This document shows, piece after piece, positions 1 through 5,521 of a stretch of DNA of 22,164 nt; position 1 is the first letter of the stretch, and every line of letters begins with the position of its first letter. The position numbers and the translations under genes were made by a program. Source of the stretch: JACPIN01 sp964367085 (GTDB lineage: Archaea; Nanobdellota; Nanobdellia; SCGC-AAA011-G17; ARS1403). Below the pieces are notes generated by a model. It saw only the letters and a list, made by a program, of their open reading frames with translations, did no database searches and was not told the DNA's origin. The DNA lies in the NCBI GenBank assembly GCA_964367085.1, contig CAYIWL010000011.1, positions 1-22,164 of the forward strand, given 5' to 3'.

Positions 1-54
1 CTAGCACACGGCCCTGTCGAGGCCGCAACCCGAGTTCAAATCTCGGCCAGGGCG
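1..54 (+). tRNA. tRNA-Asp(GUC), 3' part only
   Basis: The 5' end lies before the window. An anticodon stem (9-13 with 21-25, CGGCC/GGCCG) encloses the loop CTGTCGA, giving anticodon GTC (Asp). A T-arm follows (30-34 with 42-46, loop TTCAAAT), then the 3' acceptor strand CCAGGGC (47-53) and discriminator G54, as is usual for archaeal tRNA-Asp. The next bases are ACCA, so a CCA directly after G54 is not encoded and would have to be added after transcription. The last ten bases of the gene are repeated at 566-575. Confidence 0.9.
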
Positions 55-70
55 ACCATAAAGTTTAAAA
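45..70 (+). repeat. Left 26-bp direct repeat (attL-like)
   Basis: This copy starts in the T-stem of tRNA-Asp and ends in the A/T-rich TTTAAAA. It is identical over 26 bases to 566-591; the bases on both sides differ (C/A before, G/A after), which defines the repeat exactly. Confidence 0.85.
64..70 (+). promoter_or_regulatory. Possible TATA box for the antitoxin-toxin pair
   Basis: TTTAAAA lies about 34 bases before the ATG at 101, which would give a short leader. It is part of the 26-bp repeat. A second A/T-rich candidate is at 82-92. Confidence 0.35.
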
Positions 71-100
71 GGTTTTGATATCTTAAATATTAATACTAAA

Positions 101-280
101 ATGCAAGCTACTATCCAAATAAATAAACAAGCAATTCAAGACCTTGTTAAAGTTAAGAATGAGTTTGATACTATTGTTGAATCTCTTGAGTTAATGAGTG
201 ATAAAGAGTTTATGCAGTCTTATGAAAAAGCAAAAATTCAGATAAAAAATAAAGAGTTTGTTGATTGGAATGAGTTATAA
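101..280 (+). CDS. RelB-like antitoxin (59 aa)
   Basis: This short reading frame begins MQATIQINKQAIQDL and ends DWNEL. It is acidic and predicted helical, with no recognisable DNA-binding motif from sequence alone. Its last 11 bases overlap the ATG of the RelE-like toxin, the usual arrangement of a type II antitoxin in front of its toxin. By family knowledge it would bind and neutralise the toxin and might repress the shared promoter. The family call rests on position, size and overlap rather than on a clear signature. It is one of two genes inside the tRNA-Asp repeat bracket. Confidence 0.65.
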   Translation: MQATIQINKQAIQDLVKVKNEFDTIVESLELMSDKEFMQSYEKAKIQIKNKEFVDWNEL

Positions 281-524
281 AATTCTTCCTACCAAAGAAT
301 TTTCTAAAGATTTCAAAAAAATTGATAAACAGTTTCAGGAAAGAATAAAAAATAAAATTGAGGAAGTAGCTGAAGATCCAACAAGATATAAACATCTTCA
401 TTATGATTTAGCTGAAAGTTGTAGAATTTGGATTGGAAAATTAAGGGTTGTCTTTTCTTATAATGCATCTAAGCAGGAAATTTATTTAGAGAAAATTGTT
501 TTTGGACATAAATATAGAGATTAA
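270..524 (+). CDS. RelE/ParE-family toxin (84 aa)
   Basis: The protein starts MSYKILPTKEFSKDFKKID, has a helical middle (to about residue 35), then the strand pattern CRIWIGKLRVVFSY (51-64) and IYLEKIVFGHKYRD at the C-terminus. This is typical of archaeal RelE-like mRNA interferases, including the basic residues R52 and R59 and a C-terminal His/Arg-rich end. RelE toxins usually cut mRNA in the ribosome A site; ParE relatives poison gyrase, and sequence alone does not separate them. The ATG at 270, overlapping the antitoxin by 11 bases, is preferred to an in-frame TTG at 258. No conserved residue is visibly missing. Confidence 0.85.
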   Translation: MSYKILPTKEFSKDFKKIDKQFQERIKNKIEEVAEDPTRYKHLHYDLAESCRIWIGKLRVVFSYNASKQEIYLEKIVFGHKYRD

Positions 525-548
525 CCTGATTTGATTAGTAGCGATTTC

Positions 549-562
549 CATAGTACTCTATG
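549..562. repeat. Small perfect inverted repeat beside the right att-like copy
   Basis: CATAG-TACT-CTATG forms a 5-bp stem with a 4-base loop, 3 bases before the right repeat. It could be a recombinase arm site, a weak hairpin after the toxin gene, or chance. Confidence 0.35.
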
Positions 563-565
563 TCA

Positions 566-591
566 GGCCAGGGCGACCATAAAGTTTAAAA
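566..591 (+). repeat. Right 26-bp direct repeat (attR-like), tRNA-Asp 3' remnant
   Basis: Exact copy of 45-70 without the rest of a tRNA in front of it. Its TTTAAAA end (585-591), extended by ATATTTAAT, sits about 30 bases before the ATG at 621 and probably serves as the TATA box of the DoxX-like gene. Confidence 0.85.
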
Positions 592-620
592 ATATTTAAT
601 GCTCTGCAACTAATTAAAAC

Positions 621-986
621 ATGAAAGCAATCAAAATAACATATTGGATTTCAACGGTTTTACTAGCAGGATTATTTCTTTTTTCAGGAGTTTTAGAGCT
701 AGTAGGCACCGAGTCAGGAAACCAGGTTATATTAAGTCTAGGTTATCCATTATATATCAACTTCATACTTGGAGTTGCAAAAGTTCTTGGAGCAATTGCA
801 ATTCTTCAGACAAAGTTTAAAACAGTTAAAGAATGGGCTTATGCAGGCTTCACTTTCGATCTAATCGGAGCTTTCTCTTCCTTCCTGTTAAACGGTAATG
901 GGATAGTCTCAGCGATGAGCGTCTCACCCCCAATAATTGTTCTGATTATTTCCTACGTATCATGGAAGAAGATGAGAGCAAAATGA
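621..986 (+). CDS. DoxX-like small membrane protein (121 aa)
   Basis: A four-helix integral membrane protein with hydrophobic segments at about residues 8-28, 46-63, 72-92 and 103-115 and a basic C-terminus (KKMRAK). The pattern of LFLFSGVLEL in helix 1, followed by LGVAKVLGAIAIL and EWAYAGFTFDLIGAF, matches the DoxX_2 family. The biochemical role of that family is poorly defined; DoxX relatives have been linked to quinone or thiosulfate redox and oxidative stress. The start is supported by a TATA-like stretch about 30 bases upstream, so the transcript is probably leaderless. It stands alone, directly downstream of the tRNA-bracketed cassette. Confidence 0.8.
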   Translation: MKAIKITYWISTVLLAGLFLFSGVLELVGTESGNQVILSLGYPLYINFILGVAKVLGAIAILQTKFKTVKEWAYAGFTFDLIGAFSSFLLNGNGIVSAMSVSPPIIVLIISYVSWKKMRAK

Positions 987-1034
987 AATACATTAAATGG
1001 TTTGTCTTGTTATAGTTGAAAATAAAGCGCAACC

Positions 1035-1042
1035 TTTTTATA
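1035..1042 (+). promoter_or_regulatory. TATA box of the DsbA-like gene
   Basis: TTTTTATA, about 52 bases before the ATG at 1090. The predicted start of transcription near 1065 leaves room for the ribosome binding site AGGGGG (1076-1081), 8 bases before the ATG. Confidence 0.6.
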
Positions 1043-1089
1043 CAAGACTGTTTTTTCAAAATTAGATTCAAAAACAGGGGGCATAAATA

Positions 1090-1818
1090 ATGGAAAATTT
1101 CAACGTTGGAAAAAATGATTCTGGTTCTATTACTTTTAAAAAATCTGCTTTATGGAAAGTAAGCACTTTTGTTTTTGCAGCCTTATTTGTAGTTTCTTTG
1201 TTTACTGGAGGATTTGGAATAGGAAGCGGAATTACAGGCGGAACTGTTCGTGAAATTCCAGATATTCCAACCATACCAACTGGAGTTGTAAGTGTAAATG
1301 CAGAAGATTTAGTAGACGATGATCCTGTTCTGGGAAATAAAAATGCTAAATTGACTATTGTAGAATTTAGTGATTTTCAATGCCCATTCTGTTCAAGGTT
1401 CAAGAGTGATGCTCTAAGCCAGATAAAATCGCAGTATATTGACACTGGAAAAGTAAAGTTTGTCTTTCGCGATTTCCCATTAACAAGTATACATCCAATG
1501 GCGCAAAAAGCTGCTGAAGCTGCTGAATGTGCAGATGATCAAGGAAAATTCTGGGAATATCATGATTTGATTTTCGATAGGCAGTCAAGTTTAAGCATTA
1601 ATAGTTTAAAGCAATGGGCTGTTGAACTTGGATTAAATGAAAATGATTTCAATAAATGTTTGGATTCAGGAAAATATGCAAATGAAGTCAGTAAAGATTC
1701 AAGCGACGCTCAGAAAGCGGGAGGGCAAGGAACACCGTTCTTTATCGTCGGAAACCAGCCAGTAAGCGGAGCTCAACCGTTTGCAGCATTCCAGCAAGTG
1801 ATTGAATCTCAGCTTTAA
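1090..1818 (+). CDS. Membrane-anchored DsbA-like thiol:disulfide oxidoreductase (242 aa)
   Basis: A short cytoplasmic N-terminus is followed by one hydrophobic segment (about residues 21-45), a Pro/Thr-rich linker, and a thioredoxin-fold domain from about 75 to the end. The active site is FSDFQCPFC (Cys98 and Cys101, CPFC), the helical insertion contains the usual FVFRDFPL, and the cis-proline motif is GTPFF (Thr215-Pro216). These are hallmarks of the DsbA/Thioredoxin_4 family, which forms or rearranges disulfides outside the cytoplasmic membrane. The redox partner is not encoded next to it. The start is supported by AGGGGG 8 bases upstream. A T-rich stretch follows the stop, so it is probably a single-gene transcript. 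Confidence 0.92.
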   Translation: MENFNVGKNDSGSITFKKSALWKVSTFVFAALFVVSLFTGGFGIGSGITGGTVREIPDIPTIPTGVVSVNAEDLVDDDPVLGNKNAKLTIVEFSDFQCPFCSRFKSDALSQIKSQYIDTGKVKFVFRDFPLTSIHPMAQKAAEAAECADDQGKFWEYHDLIFDRQSSLSINSLKQWAVELGLNENDFNKCLDSGKYANEVSKDSSDAQKAGGQGTPFFIVGNQPVSGAQPFAAFQQVIESQL

Positions 1819-1835
1819 TTTTTATTTTATTTTTT
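1819..1835 (+). terminator. T-rich transcription terminator after the DsbA-like gene
   Basis: Three runs of T (TTTTT, TTTT, TTTTTT) follow directly on the stop codon, with no hairpin. This fits archaeal oligo-T termination. Confidence 0.55.
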
Positions 1836-1920
1836 ACCTTAGAAACCCAATAAGTATTTAATTTCGACTATCTTTCCTCTATTCAGATTAAATTCAGTAA
1901 TTAACCTAATGGGGATTTAG

Positions 1921-2148
1921 ATGGACAAAAAAGATTCAGATTCGAAACGGCTGTCATTTGAAGGTATAGAAGAGATGATAGGCAAAATTTTAACTGTTGT
2001 GTCTGATGTAGAGGGAAGATTAGAAACCTATACCGGGAAACTGATAGGTACAGACGAAGAGTATCTCATTTTTCAGGAAAAAAAAAGAAAAGCATACATA
2101 CCCAAGAATATGGCAAAGAATTATCATTTAGCATCGCAAACTATTTAA
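1921..2148 (+). CDS. Small hypothetical protein, possibly Sm-like (75 aa)
   Basis: Not firmly recognised. The first 15 residues are charged and helical. Residues 22-65 then read as alternating strands, GKILTVVSDVEG, TYTGKLIGTDEEYLIFQ and KAYIPKNMA, a spacing that recalls the small beta-barrel of Sm/LSm or SH3-like proteins. If correct, an RNA-binding role would be possible, but this is inference from pattern only. GGGGA (1911-1915) is a plausible ribosome binding site and a TATA-like stretch (GTATTTAAT) lies about 65 bases upstream of the ATG. The lipoprotein gene starts 23 bases after it, so the two may be co-transcribed. Confidence 0.7.
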   Translation: MDKKDSDSKRLSFEGIEEMIGKILTVVSDVEGRLETYTGKLIGTDEEYLIFQEKKRKAYIPKNMAKNYHLASQTI

Positions 2149-2171
2149 ACAAGACAGGAACCCTCGCTCTT

Positions 2172-2657
2172 ATGAAAAAAATTATTTTCTTTGGAATTCT
2201 AATAACAGTTTTATTTCTAGTCATTGGAATGGGATGTAGCAAGCAAGAACAAACAAAAAATAATGAAATAACCGAGAAAGAAAGCACAGAAGAAAATAAT
2301 CAGGAATCAATTGAAGGTTTAACAGAGGGCAGGCTTTTAGTTGACAGGGTAAGATACGTGCAGGCAAATAATCCTCCTTTTGATTTCACAAATGTAATTT
2401 TCCACCAAAAAACAGGTGCAGGATACAGAGCAGAAATTAGTTCTGATCAAGATCTTAAGGTAGAAGTCATGACGGACAAAGATTGTTTGCTGAAAGGCCA
2501 GGGTGATGAATACCAAATTATTTCAAAGAAAGAAGGCAAAGACATTGTAATCCTCGGCGAGAAAAACCCAGAAAAGAATAGAAATTTATGTATCGGAGCA
2601 ACAGCCGCAGGAAACAGTCAGGTAGAAATAAAATTCAAAGTTGTAGAATTAATTTAA
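2172..2657 (+). CDS. Putative secreted lipoprotein of unknown function (161 aa)
   Basis: The protein begins with a basic, hydrophobic signal segment (MKKIIFFGILITVLFLVIG) ending at Cys22 in a loose lipobox (GMGC). An acidic, Asn/Glu-rich linker (about 25-50) follows, then a domain of about 105 residues rich in predicted strands. Three later cysteines (about 100, 102 and 143 region) could form disulfides outside the cell, which would suit the DsbA-like protein encoded just upstream, but this is speculation. I recognise no family. The upstream spacing of 23 bases suggests an operon with the small gene before it; it converges on the next gene, with no space between the stop codons. Confidence 0.7.
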   Translation: MKKIIFFGILITVLFLVIGMGCSKQEQTKNNEITEKESTEENNQESIEGLTEGRLLVDRVRYVQANNPPFDFTNVIFHQKTGAGYRAEISSDQDLKVEVMTDKDCLLKGQGDEYQIISKKEGKDIVILGEKNPEKNRNLCIGATAAGNSQVEIKFKVVELI

Positions 2658-3095
2658 CTAAGCTGTTCTCTTAAGTCTCTCGGTAATGTTTATTATTTTC
2701 TCCAGACTTTTCTTAACAGGTTTTGTTTCAGTTACTAGCCCAAATAAAAGGCTCCCAGCTTCTACAATATAAGAGCCAACTGGCCTTTTTAATTTTCTAG
2801 ATAACAAATATCTTCCAGCAGTAGGTATAACCCTGCCAGCAAGAACATATCCAGTTGCAACTTCATCAATGTATTTGAGAAGTTCTGAATCAGGATTTTC
2901 CATCAACTGTCCAGCAGTATAAATTCCTAAACTAAAGCAAGTAGATCCAATCAATTGTGCATAGAAATAAGAATGACTATCCCGATTATACTTTCTCGCA
3001 ATTCTTTCCTGCAATCTTCCCGGAAGAAGACCTATCGGCCATCTCGTTAAGACAAAAGACAGGCCATCCGCATATCTATTTTCCATGAATTTCAT
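2658..3095 (-). CDS. Hypothetical protein (145 aa)
   Basis: I do not recognise a family. The protein is basic overall with several moderately hydrophobic, Gly-rich helices (around YFYAQLIGSTCFSLGIYTAG and YIVEAGSLLFGLV), so it may be membrane-associated. The ATG at 3095 is chosen over an upstream TTG at 3104 because a TATA-like stretch (3113-3122, AACTTTTAAA read on the plus strand) is centred about 25 bases before it, which fits a leaderless transcript like several others here. It ends directly against the converging lipoprotein gene. Confidence 0.65.
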   Translation of the reverse strand: MKFMENRYADGLSFVLTRWPIGLLPGRLQERIARKYNRDSHSYFYAQLIGSTCFSLGIYTAGQLMENPDSELLKYIDEVATGYVLAGRVIPTAGRYLLSRKLKRPVGSYIVEAGSLLFGLVTETKPVKKSLEKIINITERLKRTA

Positions 3096-3182
3096 ACTAA
3101 ACAAAGAAATATAACTTTTAAATGTTTTTGTCTATTCAACAAGAAAAAAATTAATTTTTTAATTCTCAGAAGATTTAGAAAC

Positions 3183-3192
3183 TTATTTAAAT
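3183..3192 (+). promoter_or_regulatory. TATA box of tRNA-Lys
   Basis: TTATTTAAAT is centred about 29 bases before the first base of the tRNA, a suitable distance for an archaeal TATA box. Confidence 0.55.
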
Positions 3193-3216
3193 CAACTTTT
3201 TCTTTTTTGATTCCAA

Positions 3217-3293
3217 GGGCCCGTAGCTCAGCTTGGTAGAGCAACAGACTTTTAATCTGTGGGTCACGCGTTCGAATCGCGTCGGGCCCGCCA
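3217..3293 (+). tRNA. tRNA-Lys(UUU)
   Basis: A complete cloverleaf. Acceptor GGGCCCG (3217-3223) pairs with CGGGCCC (3283-3289), discriminator G at 3290, and CCA is encoded (3291-3293). The anticodon stem ACAGA/TCTGT encloses the loop CTTTTAA with anticodon TTT at 3251-3253. T-arm GCGTTCGAATCGC is standard. No intron is present. An A/T-rich promoter lies upstream and the following gene is convergent. Confidence 0.96.
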
Positions 3294-3347
3294 TAAAATT
3301 AATCATCAATTCTCGAAAAAGAAGAAGCTGATTAAAAAGATATAGAG

Positions 3348-3599
3348 CTACCTCTTTCCATTCAAATAAACAAATCCATCTTTATATAGAAGTAATTTTT
3401 CCCTTGTTGCACTTAATTGAGGATTTGCATCAACTTCACTTTCCGTTAGTATCGTTCCTTTAAATGGATAATGATAATGCTCAGTTAATAGCTGCTCCAA
3501 TCTCTGTAAGTTAATGCATCCTCTCTTCTCTTTCATTAATTCAATTACAGTATCCCTAACTTCTTCCAGAAAAGCCAATGCAACATATTCTCTAGCCAT
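3348..3599 (-). CDS. Small hypothetical protein (83 aa)
   Basis: No family recognised. The N-terminal half is a predicted pair of helices (AREYVALAFLEEVRDTVIELMKEKRG), followed by a short charged region and the C-terminal KLLLYKDGFVYLNGKR that looks like a beta hairpin, so a small helix-plus-wing fold is possible. The ATG at 3599 is preferred to a TTG at 3602; an A/T-rich element near 3624-3635 lies about 30 bases before it. The gene is divergent from the RNA polymerase operon. Confidence 0.6.
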   Translation of the reverse strand: MAREYVALAFLEEVRDTVIELMKEKRGCINLQRLEQLLTEHYHYPFKGTILTESEVDANPQLSATREKLLLYKDGFVYLNGKR

Positions 3600-3663
3600 C
3601 AAATAGTGTATAAAAGAGGAAAACTTATAATTGTTTCGAGTAAATAATTTTCAAACCGAAATG

Positions 3664-3671
3664 TTTATAAA
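3664..3671 (+). promoter_or_regulatory. TATA box of the RNA polymerase operon
   Basis: TTTATAAA preceded by CGAAATG, a good match to an archaeal BRE/TATA arrangement. It is 106 bases before the rpoH start codon, implying an untranslated leader of about 80 bases. A nearer candidate (AATTATAT at about 3705-3712) would give a leader of about 45 bases. Confidence 0.55.
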
Positions 3672-3767
3672 GTTTTGCTATGCTTTTTTAGTTGGATGCT
3701 CAAAATTATATCATTTTTTAACATAATAGAGAGTGCTGTTTAGAATCCCATACAAACCCTAGCTAGC

Positions 3768-3780
3768 GGAGGCCACCTTG
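3768..3780 (+). promoter_or_regulatory. Ribosome binding site that fixes the TTG start of rpoH
   Basis: GGAGG (3768-3772) is followed after 5 bases by TTG (3778). No ATG or GTG lies near it, and RpoH homologues begin at about this point, so TTG is the start codon. Confidence 0.8.
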
Positions 3781-4023
3781 GTTAAGAAGCAAACTGAAAT
3801 TGAGAGTCACATTCTCCTGTTCAAACACGAAAAATTAAGCGAAAAAGCTTCTGAAGAGATTTTAAAAAAATACAATATTTCTGCATTCCAGCTCCCGAGA
3901 ATTTACAAAAAAGATCCTGCATTGAGAAATTTAGAGGTTAAATCAAGAGACGTAATAGAGATAGAGAGGAACAGCCCGACGGCAAACAAAACAAAATTCT
4001 ACAGGGTGGTAGTCGATGGTTGA
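3778..4023 (+). CDS. rpoH: DNA-directed RNA polymerase subunit H (81 aa)
   Basis: Archaeal Rpo5/RpoH, the homologue of the C-terminal part of eukaryotic RPB5, which contacts downstream DNA in the polymerase jaw. The family core is plain: KHEKLSEKASEEILKKYNIS, QLPRIYKKDPA, and RDVIEIERNSPTA followed by the terminal YRVVVDG. The length is normal. Translation starts at TTG behind a strong Shine-Dalgarno. Its 3' end overlaps rpoB'' by 8 bases, so it is the first gene of a tightly coupled operon. Confidence 0.96.
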   Translation: MVKKQTEIESHILLFKHEKLSEKASEEILKKYNISAFQLPRIYKKDPALRNLEVKSRDVIEIERNSPTANKTKFYRVVVDG

Positions 4024-5521
4024 AAATTATAAGAAGATAATTTCAAAGTATTTTGAGAGAAATGGTTTCATAGATGCAAACATTAGATCATTTGATACCT
4101 TTGTAGAAAAAATATTGCCAAAAGTAGTTGAAGAATTGGGAGAAATAAGGCCTACAATAATTCCGGAGAATGTCCAGGATTTCGTTATAAAATTAAGTAA
4201 AATCTGGATTGGCGAGCCGCAGATAATAGAAGCAGACGGCAGCAAGAGAGTTGTTTACCCAATGGAAGCAAGATTAAGGCAATTAACTTATGCAGCCCCT
4301 GTTTTCCTTGAAGTCAATGCATACGTCGACGGCTTGCAGGTAGAAAGTTTCACAACGCAGATAGGAAAACTTCCTGTCATGGTAAAAAGTAAGTACTGTA
4401 ATATTCACGGCTTGAAAAGAGATGAACTGATTGAAAAAGGTGAAGACCCAGATGATCCTGGAGGATATTTCATTCTAAATGGAAATGAAAGGGTTTTGAT
4501 CATGGTTGAAGACTTGGCAAATAACCGGTCTTTTATCGAACGGAATAGTATCGGACCAAGCAAATATACATTAAGAGTTTTCTCCGAATCAGGCGCTTTA
4601 AGAATCCCGCATTTAATAGAGCAAATGAAGGATGGAACAATCTACGTCTCATTTACTCGATTCAAAAGAGTCCCAGTTTTTGCAGTTATTAAAGCACTAG
4701 GAATGGTTAAAGATCAGGACATTACAATGATGATAAATGCAGAGAAGGATTATGAAGATGTTTTCATAAATCTTTACAAGGCAAGTGAGTGGAAAACAGA
4801 AGATGATGCATTGGATTTCCTTGCCAGGCAAATAGGGATAACACAAGGAAGGGATATAAAAATTCAAAGAGCGAGAGAATACCTTGATAGATATCTTCTT
4901 CCCCATTTAGGAGAAACAAGCAAAGATAGAATTACAAAAGCATATAATTTATGCAAGCTCATCAAGAGATACTTAATGGTTTCTAAAGACGGATGCAGGT
5001 TAACAGATAAAGATCATTATCTAAATAAAAGAATTAGGCTTCCCGGAGATTTGCTAGCGGATTTATTCAGGATTAATATGAGAGTTTTAGTAAATGATAT
5101 GCTGTATAATTTCCAGAGGCTAGTAAAAAGAGGAAAGTTCAACAGCATTAAGATAATAATAAGAGATAAATTACTAACAAATAGAATAACGAGTGCAATG
5201 GCAACAGGTTCATGGCCGGGAGGAAGACAAGGTGTCAGTCAGAACATTGACAGAACAAATTTCTTGGGAACAATGAGCCATTTGATGAGAGTTGTTAGCC
5301 TATTAAGTTCAACTCAGGAAAATTTTGATGCAAGGGCTTTGCACGGAACTCATTTCGGAAAGCTCTGCCCGATTGAAACTCCAGAAGGAACATCAATTGG
5401 ACTGAGAAAAAACCTGGCTATGTTATGCAGCATCTCGCATGACAATGTTGAAAAAAATAAAATTGAAGATTTGCTTTCTGAAATCGGAATGAAAAAAGTG
5501 GCAACAGGAGCAGGAAAATGA
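4016..5521 (+). CDS. rpoB2: RNA polymerase subunit B'' (501 aa)
   Basis: N-terminal half of the second-largest polymerase subunit (Rpo2N), holding the protrusion, lobe and the first part of the fork. Visible landmarks are GGYFILNGNERVLIMVEDLA (about 148-167), KLPVMVKSKYCN, the fork-region GTMSHLMRVVSLLSS, and RALHGTHFGKLCPIETPEGT near the C-terminus. The split into B'' and B' is the natural arrangement in many euryarchaeal-type lineages and is not a frameshift, as the next gene begins with its own ATG in a 4-base ATGA overlap. The start overlaps rpoH by 8 bases. Confidence 0.97.
   Translation: MVENYKKIISKYFERNGFIDANIRSFDTFVEKILPKVVEELGEIRPTIIPENVQDFVIKLSKIWIGEPQIIEADGSKRVVYPMEARLRQLTYAAPVFLEVNAYVDGLQVESFTTQIGKLPVMVKSKYCNIHGLKRDELIEKGEDPDDPGGYFILNGNERVLIMVEDLANNRSFIERNSIGPSKYTLRVFSESGALRIPHLIEQMKDGTIYVSFTRFKRVPVFAVIKALGMVKDQDITMMINAEKDYEDVFINLYKASEWKTEDDALDFLARQIGITQGRDIKIQRAREYLDRYLLPHLGETSKDRITKAYNLCKLIKRYLMVSKDGCRLTDKDHYLNKRIRLPGDLLADLFRINMRVLVNDMLYNFQRLVKRGKFNSIKIIIRDKLLTNRITSAMATGSWPGGRQGVSQNIDRTNFLGTMSHLMRVVSLLSSTQENFDARALHGTHFGKLCPIETPEGTSIGLRKNLAMLCSISHDNVEKNKIEDLLSEIGMKKVATGAGK

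Larger units (their letters stand above)
45..591. mobile_element. Mini integrated cassette at tRNA-Asp carrying a toxin-antitoxin pair
   Basis: An exact 26-bp direct repeat, 45-70 and 566-591, begins inside the tRNA-Asp gene and runs 16 bases past it. It brackets about 520 bp that hold only a RelB/RelE-like gene pair. Duplication of a tRNA 3' end is the standard footprint of tyrosine-recombinase integration, with the left copy completing the tRNA and the right copy left as a remnant. No integrase is encoded between the repeats, so the cassette would be non-autonomous or the remainder of a larger element. The interior looks poorer in G and C than the flanking genes. The alternative is a local duplication of the tRNA end by slippage. 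Confidence 0.6.

Noticed and set aside
258..272. TTG at 258 as the RelE-like toxin start
   Set aside because: An ATG at 270 gives the usual N-terminus and the usual 11-base overlap with the antitoxin; the TTG has no separate ribosome site.
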